A DNA stretch of 17,223 bases from Nitrososphaera sp. UBA210 (GTDB lineage: Archaea > Thermoproteota > Nitrososphaeria > Nitrososphaerales > Nitrososphaeraceae), in the NCBI GenBank assembly GCA_002494895.1, contig DADA01000080.1:1-17223 (forward strand), in the 5' to 3' direction. The translations under genes were made by a program, and so were the position numbers. Positions 1 through 6,645 of this stretch are shown here, in pieces. How positions within the stretch are numbered: the stretch's first letter is position 1; each line of letters opens with the position of its first letter. The notes under the pieces were generated by a model. The model searched no databases and had not been told where the DNA came from. It was given only the letters and a program-made list of their open reading frames with translations.

Positions 1-762
1 ATCTATGCGAAAATAATGAAGGAAAGGTTCCATGCCCGCGACCCAAAGTCGGCACACCTCAGGTTCCACGTGCAGACAAGCGGCGAGTCCCTTACAGCTC
101 AGCAGGTGGACAATAACATCGTCCGGGTTGCCACCGAGGCTCTTGCGGCGGTACTCGGCGGATGCCAGTCGCTCCACACCAACTCTAGGGACGAGGCCCT
201 GGCGCTGCCGACCGAAGAGTCCGTCAAAGTTGCACTTAGGACACAGCAGATAGTGGCAAGCGAAACCGGCGTCACGAAAACTGTTGACCCGCTTGCAGGG
301 TCGTATTATGTTGAATACCTCACCGGCAGGATAGAGGACGAGGTTTACAAGTACCTGAAGAGGGTGGACCGGATGGGAGGCGCGATGGCGGCAGTCGAGA
401 AGGGCTTCTTCCAGGAAGAGATCAGGAACAATGCATACCAGCTAAAGAAAGAGATCGACGAAAACAAGCGGGTAATAGTTGGCGTGAACAAGTACCAGGA
501 CGCGCACGATGTCGAACCAAAGCTCAACCGGATTGACATCGAAATAGAAAAGAGGCAGGTTGCCAGGCTAAAGGAACTGAAGAGCAGCCGGGACAAGTCC
601 AAGGTGAGTCACGCTTTGGAGCAGCTTCAAAGGGCGGCGGAGAAGGACGAAAACCTCATGCCGCTTATCATAACTGCGGTGAAGAGCTACTCCACGCTAG
701 GCGAAATAAGTGGAACCCTCCGCGGGGTATTTGGAAGATACGAGCCCAAGGTATCGTTCTAG
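1..762 (+). CDS. Methylmalonyl-CoA mutase large (catalytic) subunit, 3' part
   Basis: The window opens inside this gene: the frame is open from base 1, so the ATG at 16 is internal and only about the last 250 residues are present. The enzyme interconverts (R)-methylmalonyl-CoA and succinyl-CoA using adenosylcobalamin; in Thaumarchaeota it serves the 3-hydroxypropionate/4-hydroxybutyrate carbon fixation cycle. Family motifs seen are RFHVQTSGESLTAQQ, NNIVRV, GGCQSLHTNSRDEALALPTE and DPLAGSYYVE, which form the C-terminal half of the TIM-barrel domain. The chain ends after this domain, with no B12-binding DxHxxG segment, so cobalamin must bind a separate small subunit encoded elsewhere. Its TAG stop overlaps the TAG stop of the opposite gene (palindromic ctag, 759-762). 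A related acyl-CoA mutase such as 2-hydroxyisobutyryl-CoA mutase cannot be fully excluded without the N-terminal half. Confidence 0.93.
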   Translation: MYAKIMKERFHARDPKSAHLRFHVQTSGESLTAQQVDNNIVRVATEALAAVLGGCQSLHTNSRDEALALPTEESVKVALRTQQIVASETGVTKTVDPLAGSYYVEYLTGRIEDEVYKYLKRVDRMGGAMAAVEKGFFQEEIRNNAYQLKKEIDENKRVIVGVNKYQDAHDVEPKLNRIDIEIEKRQVARLKELKSSRDKSKVSHALEQLQRAAEKDENLMPLIITAVKSYSTLGEISGTLRGVFGRYEPKVSF

Positions 763-1124
763 GGTTTGCCTTTTTTCTGCTTGGCCAAAATGGATGATAC
801 TCCATCCACAAAGCTGCTGTGGTCATATGGAGGCATTATCCCAACTATCAGCGTGTCATGATCGCTAATCGGGAAAAACAATCCGTCGACATACTTGTAG
901 TGAACAGTCACGAATCCCAGCTCGCCGAATTTGTCCTCATTTGCTTTTACCGTCTTGATCACGGTGTCCAGCTGAGAGATCATTTTCCGGAATTCCTTTT
1001 CATCGGGCGCAGGCCCACCCGACTTCATGTGGGAGGCAGCAAGCCTGCCCTTTGAAATGACGATAACGACTTCGCTGTTGGGATGCAGTTCAGAGACTCC
1101 CTTGCACAGGGACTTGTAGTTCAC
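759..1124 (-). CDS. Small profilin/roadblock-like protein (DUF6659-like)
   Basis: This is a 121-residue cytosolic protein without signal peptide or membrane segment. The opening MNYKSLCKGVSELHP, the strand VVIVISKGRLAASHMKSGG, a central helix (residues about 42-65) and the strands FVTVHYKYVDGLFFPISD and DTLIVGIMPP give the alternating pattern of the small profilin-like family DUF6659, abundant in Thaumarchaeota. The assignment is from memory of that family, not from a search. Its biochemical role is unknown; roadblock-like folds often act as regulatory or docking subunits. The start is GTG at 1124, supported by the MxYKSLC opening typical of the family and a TTTTAT box about 30 bp upstream. 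It converges on the mutase gene with overlapping stops and is divergent from the Hcp-like gene. Confidence 0.75.
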   Translation of the reverse strand: MNYKSLCKGVSELHPNSEVVIVISKGRLAASHMKSGGPAPDEKEFRKMISQLDTVIKTVKANEDKFGELGFVTVHYKYVDGLFFPISDHDTLIVGIMPPYDHSSFVDGVSSILAKQKKGKP

Positions 1125-1150
1125 TAGACTGGAAGTCGGGCTGCCTCGAC

Positions 1151-1157
1151 ATAAAAC
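1151..1157 (-). promoter_or_regulatory. TATA-like box for the profilin-like gene
   Basis: The minus strand reads GTTTTATG, centred about 30 bp before the GTG at 1124. This fits an archaeal TATA box giving a leaderless or nearly leaderless mRNA. Confidence 0.4.
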
Positions 1158-1169
1158 TTTCTGGCTTTG

Positions 1170-1200
1170 CTAGGCTGGTGCAATGTGTAGCCCAGCTTAG
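1170..1200. repeat. Imperfect inverted repeat between divergent genes
   Basis: Arms CTAGGCTGG (1170-1178) and CCAGCTTAG (1192-1200) pair over 9 positions with one G-T pair around a 13-base loop. They sit between the two divergent promoters, so they could be an operator or a hairpin. There is no T-run, so it is not a terminator. Confidence 0.35.
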
Positions 1201-1246
1201 GTACAACTTGCTAGGTAGTCCAGAGATCTGTACAGCAGTAGATAGA

Positions 1247-1254
1247 AGTTATAG
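1247..1254 (+). promoter_or_regulatory. TATA-like box for the Hcp-like gene
   Basis: AGTTATAG is centred about 27 bp upstream of the GTG at 1278, the spacing expected for a leaderless archaeal transcript. Confidence 0.4.
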
Positions 1255-1277
1255 ACAAGTACCTGCGTCGCTGAAGT

Positions 1278-1901
1278 GTGCGGACAAAGTCAAAGTATCA
1301 GCTCGCCACTCTTGCCGCGGGCTCGATTCTAGCTGCCTTTGTTGCAGTGGCAGGGATCGTCACTCCAGGCAGGACCTCGGACCATGTGGTGCAGGAACTT
1401 GACTTTCCACCTGTAATCATTGCCAACGCGGCAACTGTGGATTATTTCCTCAAAGTAGACGGGATCAAGGGCGAGTCCACAGCTCCGGGACACGAGGAAC
1501 AGATCGAACTTGTCTCTTTTAGCTGGGGCGTCTCGAGGGAGGTCACCGCCGGGAGTTCCGGTGATGCAAAGGCAAAGTTTGAAGACCTAGCCGTGATAAA
1601 GCTCCAGGATAAGTCGTCTACCAAGCTTTTCCTGGCAAGCGCCTCGAGCAAAGTGATCGACAGGGTCGTACTCACCGGAATTAGGACGGATCTAGCGGGC
1701 CAGCAGTTCATGAAAGTTGAACTCGAAAAAGTGGTAATCAGCTCCTTCATAGAGTCTTCGGCTACCGGAGAGCTTCCGAATGAAAATGTGAAGCTGAACT
1801 TTGAGAGAATAGAGCTGATCTACAGGCCAACCAACCCGGATGGCTCTCTTGGCACGCCATTTCGGGCGGGATGGGACGTAGTGCAAAACAGGGAAATCTG
1901 A
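1278..1901 (+). CDS. Exported Hcp-like protein (type VI tube protein fold)
   Basis: This is a 207-residue protein. Residues 1-8 are basic, residues 10-28 form a hydrophobic core (TLAAGSILAAFVAVAGIV), and the sequence then turns polar, so an N-terminal signal peptide or anchor is likely. From residue 53 on, VDYFLKVDGIKGES, the EQIELVSFSWGVSRE strand, the KAKFEDLAVIKLQDKSS segment and the EKVVISSF / NVKLNFERIELIYRP strands match the Hcp1 family (PF05638), which forms hexameric rings of type VI secretion tubes. Canonical Hcp is cytosolic and lacks a signal peptide. No sheath, TssB/C, VgrG or ClpV gene lies in the window. The GTG start fits the TATA spacing. The fold call is confident. A role as an extracellular ring or carrier is inference; a true type VI role is doubtful. 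Confidence 0.82.
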   Translation: MRTKSKYQLATLAAGSILAAFVAVAGIVTPGRTSDHVVQELDFPPVIIANAATVDYFLKVDGIKGESTAPGHEEQIELVSFSWGVSREVTAGSSGDAKAKFEDLAVIKLQDKSSTKLFLASASSKVIDRVVLTGIRTDLAGQQFMKVELEKVVISSFIESSATGELPNENVKLNFERIELIYRPTNPDGSLGTPFRAGWDVVQNREI

Positions 1902-2034
1902 CAGCTTAACCTCAGTCCGGTGAATTCCGCTCAGGTGATAAAACGAAAATTACATGAAACAATCATTTCTGGTTAGATTCCTTCATGGTCATTGTTAGTT
2001 TGGCAAATTATTCTTTTCTAATATGGGGATAGCC

Positions 2035-2060
2035 TTAATTATTTGAATATATATAATATA
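2035..2060 (+). promoter_or_regulatory. AT-rich core promoter region before the zinc-finger pair
   Basis: TTAATTATTT (2035-2044) is about 25 bp before the ATG at 2064 and could be the TATA box of a leaderless mRNA. The adjoining ATATATATAATATA-like run to 2060 is too close to that ATG for the usual spacing, so it may be leader or the box of a later start. Confidence 0.4.
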
Positions 2061-2063
2061 GCC

Positions 2064-2570
2064 ATGTCGAGCGCGTTCGAAGACAGTTCGCTTGGGCTAA
2101 AGCTCAAGGGTTACTCTATAGTACCCAATGATGCCCTTGAAACCAAGATCGCGATCTACACGCCAGAGATCGTGGAATCGATTCTGTTAGAGCATCCACA
2201 CCTTGTGGACCGCTGGCTACAAAAGCTCCATACGGAATACATCCAAAACAAGAAGTCATGCGATTTTGAAAACGATCCTGTAGCCTGTTTTACTCTTTCT
2301 GTATACGAGCAATTTGAAAAACACTTCAAAAGTTGGCAGGATGGTGGCCTGATAGCGATAAGCCTCCCACGCGGAAGAGTTGTCCGAATAACACAGAGGC
2401 CGTTGGTCTCGATCGTATCGGATTCAGGCTATCTGGTTTGCGACAAGTGCGCGACATCCTTCACGAGTCTGGAAGAGTACGAGAAGCATTCTAGGATGGA
2501 GGAAGCCAAGCTCATGGACAAAAAGAAGCAGCAGCAAGTTTCCTACGAAAAGGCTGCTCCAGCACGGTGA
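2064..2570 (+). CDS. Hypothetical protein with incomplete C-terminal C2H2 finger
   Basis: From the ATG at 2064 (MSSAFEDSS) the protein has 168 residues. A TTG 21 bp further upstream would add seven residues translated from the AT-rich promoter region and is unlikely. The N-terminal 125 residues are an unrecognised helical domain containing PEIVESILLEHPHLVDRW and VYEQFEKHFKSW. They are followed by a short beta-like part (GLIAISLPRGRVVRITQRPLV). Near the C-terminus, YLVCDKCATSFTSLEEYEKH has the first three ligands and spacing of a C2H2 finger (C-x2-C-x12-H), but the second histidine is missing. A lysine/glutamine-rich tail follows. Only 6 bp separate it from a second small zinc-finger gene, so they form a translational pair. 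The function could be nucleic acid or protein binding; it is not recognised further. Confidence 0.72.
   Translation: MSSAFEDSSLGLKLKGYSIVPNDALETKIAIYTPEIVESILLEHPHLVDRWLQKLHTEYIQNKKSCDFENDPVACFTLSVYEQFEKHFKSWQDGGLIAISLPRGRVVRITQRPLVSIVSDSGYLVCDKCATSFTSLEEYEKHSRMEEAKLMDKKKQQQVSYEKAAPAR
2566..2570 (+). promoter_or_regulatory. Shine-Dalgarno overlapping a stop codon
   Basis: GGTGA, complementary to the archaeal 16S 3' end, contains the TGA stop of the upstream gene and lies 6 bases before the ATG at 2577. This suggests translational coupling and supports the small downstream gene. Confidence 0.55.
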
Positions 2571-2576
2571 CTTGCC

Positions 2577-2714
2577 ATGAAGAAAAATCACGTCGAGGCC
2601 CTGCCATTTGGATGTGATACCTGCACAAAGAGCTTTTCTTCCGCAAAAGAGCTGACGAAGCATTACGAAGACAGGCACCCTGACATGATCGAAAAAGTGA
2701 TCATGCCAATATAG
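2577..2714 (+). CDS. Small C2H2 zinc-finger protein (45 residues)
   Basis: The open frame runs from ATG at 2577 to TAG at 2712-2714 and encodes 45 residues. Most of it is one complete finger: FGCDTCTKSFSSAKELTKH followed by YEDRHP, giving C-x2-C-x12-H-x5-H with the expected hydrophobic F and L between the ligand pairs. A short tail ends in KVIMPI. It follows the 168-residue gene by 6 bp, with an SD motif overlapping that stop codon. The finger resembles the incomplete one at the end of its neighbour (CxxC followed by a Ser-Phe-Ser/Thr segment), so the two may share an origin or work together. Small single-finger proteins of this kind occur in Thaumarchaeota; the target, nucleic acid or protein, is unknown. 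Confidence 0.75.
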   Translation: MKKNHVEALPFGCDTCTKSFSSAKELTKHYEDRHPDMIEKVIMPI

Positions 2715-2736
2715 TTCACATAGTTCTAGGCAGAAG

Positions 2737-2746
2737 ATAATATATT
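2737..2746 (+). promoter_or_regulatory. TATA box of the phosphate-uptake operon
   Basis: ATAATATATT is centred 27 bp before the ATG at 2769, which indicates a leaderless transcript for the DUF47-PiT operon. Confidence 0.6.
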
Positions 2747-2768
2747 CATGTAGTCAGGTAGCGCACCT

Positions 2769-3407
2769 ATGGTCAAGGCGGGCTTTCTGTCCTGGGTTCG
2801 CGCCAATGACAGGGAGATCATTGACAAGCTCGTAATGCAGAGCGCCAACCTGCTGAAGGCAACTGGAGCTCTTGTTGAACTGGTATCAAAGTTTGACAAT
2901 ATCAAGGAACGAAAGGCAGAAATCAAAGACCTTGAACATCAGGGCGATGCCATCACCCACGACCTCTATACCTTGCTTGACAAGACCTTTGTCACTCCGC
3001 TCGACCGAGAAGACATCTCAAAGCTTACGGGTGCTGTAGACGAGATCTTGGACTACACAGATGGAACCGCTGAAAGGTTCGTGCTTTTCAAGATTCCCAG
3101 GCCCACACCTTACATGGTGGAGCTTGCCAAGACACTTTTGTCAGCTACGCAGGAAGTGCACCTCCTGATGAATCGGCTGAGGCATTTCAAGAGCTCCACG
3201 GACTTGATGGAACATTGCCGCAAGATAAGCAAATATGAACACGAAGGAGATACTATTTACAGAAACGCCATTGCGGAGCTTTTTGAAACTAACGACCCGA
3301 TAGAAATTATCAAGATGAAAGAAATCTACGAGACGCTCGAAGGAGCGCTTGACAGGTGTGCCGATGTCGCGGACGTCTTTGAGGACATTGCTCTGAAATA
3401 CGGTTGA
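2769..3407 (+). CDS. PhoU-like DUF47 protein (phosphate transport accessory)
   Basis: The protein has 212 residues and is almost entirely helical, the usual length for the DUF47/UPF0111 family (TIGR00153), which resembles PhoU. Two parallel three-helix halves show the family motifs: the first has IKDLEHQGDAITHDLYTLLD followed by TPLDREDISKL; the second has ISKYEHEGDTIYRNAIAELFE. It ends with LEGALDRCADVADVFEDIAL. The E-x3-GD segments (EHQGD, EHEGD) are where PhoU proteins bind metal clusters. Family members sit next to PiT permeases and are thought to control or couple phosphate uptake; the PiT gene follows after 6 bp, so the pair is an operon. It is cytosolic, acting at the membrane face. 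The ATG has a TATA box at leaderless distance. Confidence 0.92.
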   Translation: MVKAGFLSWVRANDREIIDKLVMQSANLLKATGALVELVSKFDNIKERKAEIKDLEHQGDAITHDLYTLLDKTFVTPLDREDISKLTGAVDEILDYTDGTAERFVLFKIPRPTPYMVELAKTLLSATQEVHLLMNRLRHFKSSTDLMEHCRKISKYEHEGDTIYRNAIAELFETNDPIEIIKMKEIYETLEGALDRCADVADVFEDIALKYG

Positions 3408-3413
3408 TGTGTT

Positions 3414-4421
3414 GTGGCACAGGAGGTAATCTTTGTTGTTTATGGCGCAATAGCCGCGGCGCTGTTCTTCGATTTCGTCAATGGATTTCACGACGCTGCA
3501 AATTCCATAGCCACAGTGGTAGGTACCCGGGTACTACGGCCGCTCCAAGCAGTGGCGATGGCTGCCGTGGCAAACTTTGCCGGTCCGTTTGTATTTGGGA
3601 CAGCAGTTGCAGCCACGGTAGGCAAGGGGATAATCCAGCCAGAATTTTCGACTGTTTATGTGATCATGGCTGGACTGATAGGAGCCATAGCATGGGATCT
3701 CATTACTTGGTGGTTCGGCCTTCCCTCTTCCAGCAGCCATGCCCTGATCGGAGGGCTCGTGGGATCTGCACTCTTGGTAGGAGGGTTGCAGGCAGTAGTA
3801 CTGGACGGCATTCAGAAGGTACTGGTTTTCATGGTGGTTTCTCCCTCAGTAGGATTCGCAATTGCCGCAGGGTTTGCTGTCGCGATAATGTATTTTCTCA
3901 GAAGGTCAACTTCCGCAAGGGTGAACCGGATCTTTGGCAGGCTACAGATCGCATCTTCTTCATTCTTTTCTCTGACACATGGAGCAAACGATGGTCAAAA
4001 GACGATGGGCGTCATAACTGCGCTGCTCATTGCTGGTGGCCTGCTCCAGACTGAAGCATTCATTGTTCCACTATGGGTGGTGTTAGGGGCAGCAGCGGCT
4101 ATCGCGCTTGGAACGTTTTTCGGGGGATGGAGGATCGTAAAGACGATGGCGTTCCGCCTTACAAACTTGAAGCCCTATCAGGGCTTTTGTGCCGAGACCG
4201 GAGGGGGTGCGATACTGACATCGATGGCGTGGCTTGGCATACCCGTTAGCACGACGCACGCGATTTCAGGCGCCATCATGGGCGTCGGCTCGACAAAAAG
4301 ATTTTCTGCTGTCAGGTGGGGCCTTGGCAGGCGAATAGTCTATGCCTGGATAATCACGATACCAGCCAGCGCCGCGATAGCTGCCGCCAGCATGCTAATA
4401 ATCAGGGCAATTGCTGGCTAA
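3414..4421 (+). CDS. PiT-family inorganic phosphate transporter
   Basis: This is a 335-residue membrane protein of the PiT (PF01384) family, which imports phosphate, often as a metal-phosphate complex, with H+ or Na+. Two inverted-topology repeats are clear: GFHDAANSIATVVGTRVL (residues 24-41) with PSSSSHALIGG (104-114), and THGANDGQKTMGVI (188-201) with PVSTTHAISGAIMG (277-290). These contain the family signature and the SS/ST-H helical hairpins. About 9-10 hydrophobic segments are visible, and the length matches the short prokaryotic form. GTG at 3414 is chosen because it sits 6 bp after the DUF47 stop and opens directly into the first membrane helix; no good SD precedes it. The last 20 bp overlap a small gene on the opposite strand. 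Confidence 0.94.
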   Translation: MAQEVIFVVYGAIAAALFFDFVNGFHDAANSIATVVGTRVLRPLQAVAMAAVANFAGPFVFGTAVAATVGKGIIQPEFSTVYVIMAGLIGAIAWDLITWWFGLPSSSSHALIGGLVGSALLVGGLQAVVLDGIQKVLVFMVVSPSVGFAIAAGFAVAIMYFLRRSTSARVNRIFGRLQIASSSFFSLTHGANDGQKTMGVITALLIAGGLLQTEAFIVPLWVVLGAAAAIALGTFFGGWRIVKTMAFRLTNLKPYQGFCAETGGGAILTSMAWLGIPVSTTHAISGAIMGVGSTKRFSAVRWGLGRRIVYAWIITIPASAAIAAASMLIIRAIAG

Positions 4422-4617
4422 AAGACTTTACACACTGGTCACAGCATCGTTTCAGAACATTTACCTTTGTTATTATTCCATCGATAAAGACGTCGTACGA
4501 AGCCATCCCTGTATCACAAAGGTCGCACGAGATCACTTTGAGGCGTTTGACTTGATCAGAGATCGGATTTATGCTGACAGCCCGCACATGTGGAGAGCCA
4601 ACGAACGTAGTTGCCAT
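4402..4617 (-). CDS. Possible small CxxC/CxxC metal-binding protein
   Basis: Read on the minus strand, ATG at 4617 gives 71 residues; the frame extends to a TTG at 4692 (96 residues), but that part covers a TATA-like sequence. Two close cysteine pairs, SCDLC and RCCDQC, are separated by about 25 residues containing TGMASYDVFIDGIITKVNVLK, which suggests a zinc-ribbon-like knuckle pair. A CTATATAG box at 4653-4660 lies about 40 bp before the ATG, leaving a leader of about 12 bases. It converges on the PiT gene and overlaps its last 20 bp. I do not recognise a family. The competing plus-strand frame in this interval has no comparable motif. This could be chance, so confidence is moderate. Confidence 0.5.
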   Translation of the reverse strand: MATTFVGSPHVRAVSINPISDQVKRLKVISCDLCDTGMASYDVFIDGIITKVNVLKRCCDQCVKSFSQQLP

Positions 4618-4827
4618 ACTGACGCCACCAACTACGACCTTAAGAACTGTTTCTATATAGTCTATATGTACTATGTTGGCAGGATGATCCAATCACGAGG
4701 GGCTGTTCAAGAAGAGGGGGACAGAAAAGGTTAATTGAATCGGCAAAATATCCGCCCTTGTGAGCTTGGGCGCTTCGGTTCGTAAACTCAGCGATCTTCT
4801 GCTTGCCTGGGCTGGGATCTGAGGGCA
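4618..4827. other. Intergenic stretch before the methyltransferase
   Basis: Together with the small minus-strand gene this fills the interval between PiT and the methyltransferase. Apart from the CTATATAG box at 4653-4660 (minus strand) I see no convincing gene, RNA or repeat; short frames on both strands lack family features. Confidence 0.4.
4653..4660 (-). promoter_or_regulatory. TATA-like box for the small CxxC gene
   Basis: CTATATAG on the minus strand is about 39 bp before the ATG at 4617, which predicts a transcript start near 4629. Confidence 0.35.
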
Positions 4828-5631
4828 TTGGCGCCTGGCTATGTTCTGGGGAATCTTGCAAAGGAGATCAAGCGGCTCGAGATACAGGCCGGATTATTTG
4901 GACCATTAAGCCGGGAGGCTCTCGTGAAGGCCGGCATAAGGAAGGGAATGAGGTGCATCGACATCGGATGCGGCTCGGGCCCGGTGACCCGAATGATGTC
5001 CGACATCGTCGGAAGGACCGGCAGGGTTGTCGGGGTGGATATAGACGAAAAATACCTGCAATACTGCAGGAGCGTTAGCACCCAGTCTAATGTCGAATAT
5101 GTTCGTGATAATATTTCTGATAGCAGCCTTGACGGTATCGGAAGCTTTGACATAGTTTTTTCTCGATTTCTCTTTGTCCACCTGCGCGACAAGAGCAGCG
5201 CCGTGAGGTCCATGAAGCGGCTGCTAAAGCGCGGAGGTGCGATTGTAGTTCAGGAACTTGACCACTCTGCCGGATCATGGCTCTGCTATCCGGAAGATAG
5301 AAACGTAGAAGCTCTGAGGAAGGTCTATGTCGCATTGCTAAAGAAATCAGGAGGTGATCCGCTGGCAGGCAGAAAACTGTACAAGCTCTTGGTGGACGAA
5401 TCGCTGGACGCCAGCGTGGATTGCTACTCTCCCTGCTTGCTTATGGGTCGCGAGCCGTACAGCAGCCTCGGATGGCGCATCATGGAGAGCCTGAGACCGC
5501 AGATCTTGAGCATGGGACTGTTGGACGGAAGGCAATATGCTGAAATGTACGGGAATCTGAAACAGTTGGCAAAGAGCAAAGTAGCATACGTCACATACGC
5601 CAGGTTCTTTAGCGCAATTGGCCGCAGGTGA
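4828..5631 (+). CDS. SAM-dependent class I methyltransferase
   Basis: This 267-residue cytosolic enzyme is predicted to transfer a methyl group from S-adenosylmethionine to an unknown small molecule or lipid. Motif I is CIDIGCGSG (residues 43-51), followed by GVDIDEKYLQYCR, the acidic loop that binds the SAM ribose. FDIVFSRFLFVHLRDK and LLKRGGAIVVQELD are later core strands. The N-terminal GYVLGNLAKEIKRLEIQAGLFGPLSREAL matches the YxxG-x-ExxRLxxQA opening of ubiquinone/menaquinone-type methyltransferases, so the frame must start this far upstream. No ATG or GTG is available there, and TTG at 4828 is the best canonical choice before the upstream stop at 4783. The alpha/beta hydrolase gene follows about 100 bp downstream on the same strand. 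The substrate cannot be read from the sequence. Confidence 0.88.
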   Translation: MAPGYVLGNLAKEIKRLEIQAGLFGPLSREALVKAGIRKGMRCIDIGCGSGPVTRMMSDIVGRTGRVVGVDIDEKYLQYCRSVSTQSNVEYVRDNISDSSLDGIGSFDIVFSRFLFVHLRDKSSAVRSMKRLLKRGGAIVVQELDHSAGSWLCYPEDRNVEALRKVYVALLKKSGGDPLAGRKLYKLLVDESLDASVDCYSPCLLMGREPYSSLGWRIMESLRPQILSMGLLDGRQYAEMYGNLKQLAKSKVAYVTYARFFSAIGRR

Positions 5632-5731
5632 ATTTGTTTTGGTCGTCATGAATTACGAAACATCTGCTTTCTGGGCTCACTCGGAGTTGACCTGACTGGC
5701 ATTTTACGAAACTGCAAGTGGCAGGATAAAT

Positions 5732-6553
5732 GTGATTGAAATTCCAGGTGCGGGTTCCAAAGGCGATGCGGTTCTTTGCATCCACGGGTTTTGCTGCAGC
5801 GCAGCGATTTTTGAATACGCAGGAAGGATTCTGTCGCAATCCGGTTACAATTTGTACAGCATCGACCTTCCAGGTCATGGTCATTCCAGCGGAACAAGGG
5901 GCGACCTGGACTTTAAAGTCTGTCTGCAGTCCATCAACCAAATTGTCTCGGAAATAAAAAAGAAATCGTCCAGAGTATTCATTCTTGCCCACAGCATGGG
6001 ATCTACCTTTGCGCTCTGGTACGCTCATCTGTTCAGGAAATCTGTCGATGGATTGATTCTGTTGTCTCCGTATATCAGGATCAAGGGGATAAAGAGGTCT
6101 GACGCAGAACCCAATCCTCTGGCTTTCATTTATCTGCTAGTGGGTCGCCTGTTCTCTCCGCGCACTCGGGTAGATATTGCAAGAGTTCTTCCTGGATACG
6201 TCAGGATAGGCGGAAGTCAGTATGCCCGCATGACGAATAACAGCGAAGTAATTTTCCGATATTCCTTCAGGTACCTAATTGACATCGTGGCAGAAAGAAA
6301 CAGCAAGCTGAAAGAGCTTGCAGACATTGAAGTTCCCGTTTTGATTCTGTATGGTACAAAGGACAGAAATGTCTATCCACAGGTTTCGGAGGAATTTTTC
6401 AAGATGCTGAAAAGCCCGGACAAGACTGTCAAGTCACTGGACTGCAATCACTGGTTTTACGATGCGATATTCTACTCGCAGTCGGAGGAATACCGTGAAG
6501 AAGACAGAAGAAAATTCGTCTCTGGCATGGTCAGCTGGCTGACATCGCATTAA
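5732..6553 (+). CDS. Alpha/beta hydrolase (monoacylglycerol lipase-like)
   Basis: The 273 residues from GTG 5732 carry a complete serine-hydrolase triad. HGF (18-20) forms the oxyanion hole, AHSMGS (86-91) is the nucleophile elbow with Ser88, GTKDRNV (208-214) supplies Asp211, and CNHWFYDAIF supplies His240. DLPGHGHSSG is the typical loop after strand 4. The pattern fits the Hydrolase_4 / lysophospholipase-monoacylglycerol lipase group, which cleaves ester bonds; the real substrate is unknown. A cap region lies about residues 115-185. No signal peptide is seen. The true N-terminus is unclear: the same frame stays open upstream to a TGA at 5693-5695 and encodes a family-like FYETASGRINV before the GTG, with only a CTG at 5696 as an alternative start. 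It probably shares transcription with the methyltransferase. Confidence 0.85.
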   Translation: MIEIPGAGSKGDAVLCIHGFCCSAAIFEYAGRILSQSGYNLYSIDLPGHGHSSGTRGDLDFKVCLQSINQIVSEIKKKSSRVFILAHSMGSTFALWYAHLFRKSVDGLILLSPYIRIKGIKRSDAEPNPLAFIYLLVGRLFSPRTRVDIARVLPGYVRIGGSQYARMTNNSEVIFRYSFRYLIDIVAERNSKLKELADIEVPVLILYGTKDRNVYPQVSEEFFKMLKSPDKTVKSLDCNHWFYDAIFYSQSEEYREEDRRKFVSGMVSWLTSH

Positions 6554-6620
6554 TGGGTCTGAAATATTTTCCAATTTTTCCGTGATTCTGGCCGCCACTT
6601 TCTATTAAATGCCCATTATC

Positions 6621-6632
6621 CCCGTAAACGGG
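6621..6632. promoter_or_regulatory. Inverted repeat CCCGT-AA-ACGGG, candidate operator
   Basis: Perfect 5-base arms are separated by AA, about 14 bp upstream of the TATA-like box of the following regulator gene. The position suits an activator or autoregulatory site. Confidence 0.4.
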
Positions 6633-6645
6633 TATTTCTTAACAG

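Noticed and set aside
3421..3430. Perfect Shine-Dalgarno-like GGAGGTAATC a few codons into the PiT gene
   Set aside because: No in-frame start codon follows at usable distance, and a later start would delete the first membrane helix and the GFHDAANS motif region. It is probably coincidental coding sequence.
4411..4734. Plus-strand 107-codon frame after the PiT gene
   Set aside because: TTG start, no recognisable motif, overlaps the PiT end, and the opposite strand of the same interval has CxxC pairs and a TATA-like box.
5609..6028. Minus-strand 139-codon frame over the start of the hydrolase
   Set aside because: It is the shadow of the hydrolase gene, which has a full catalytic triad on the plus strand.
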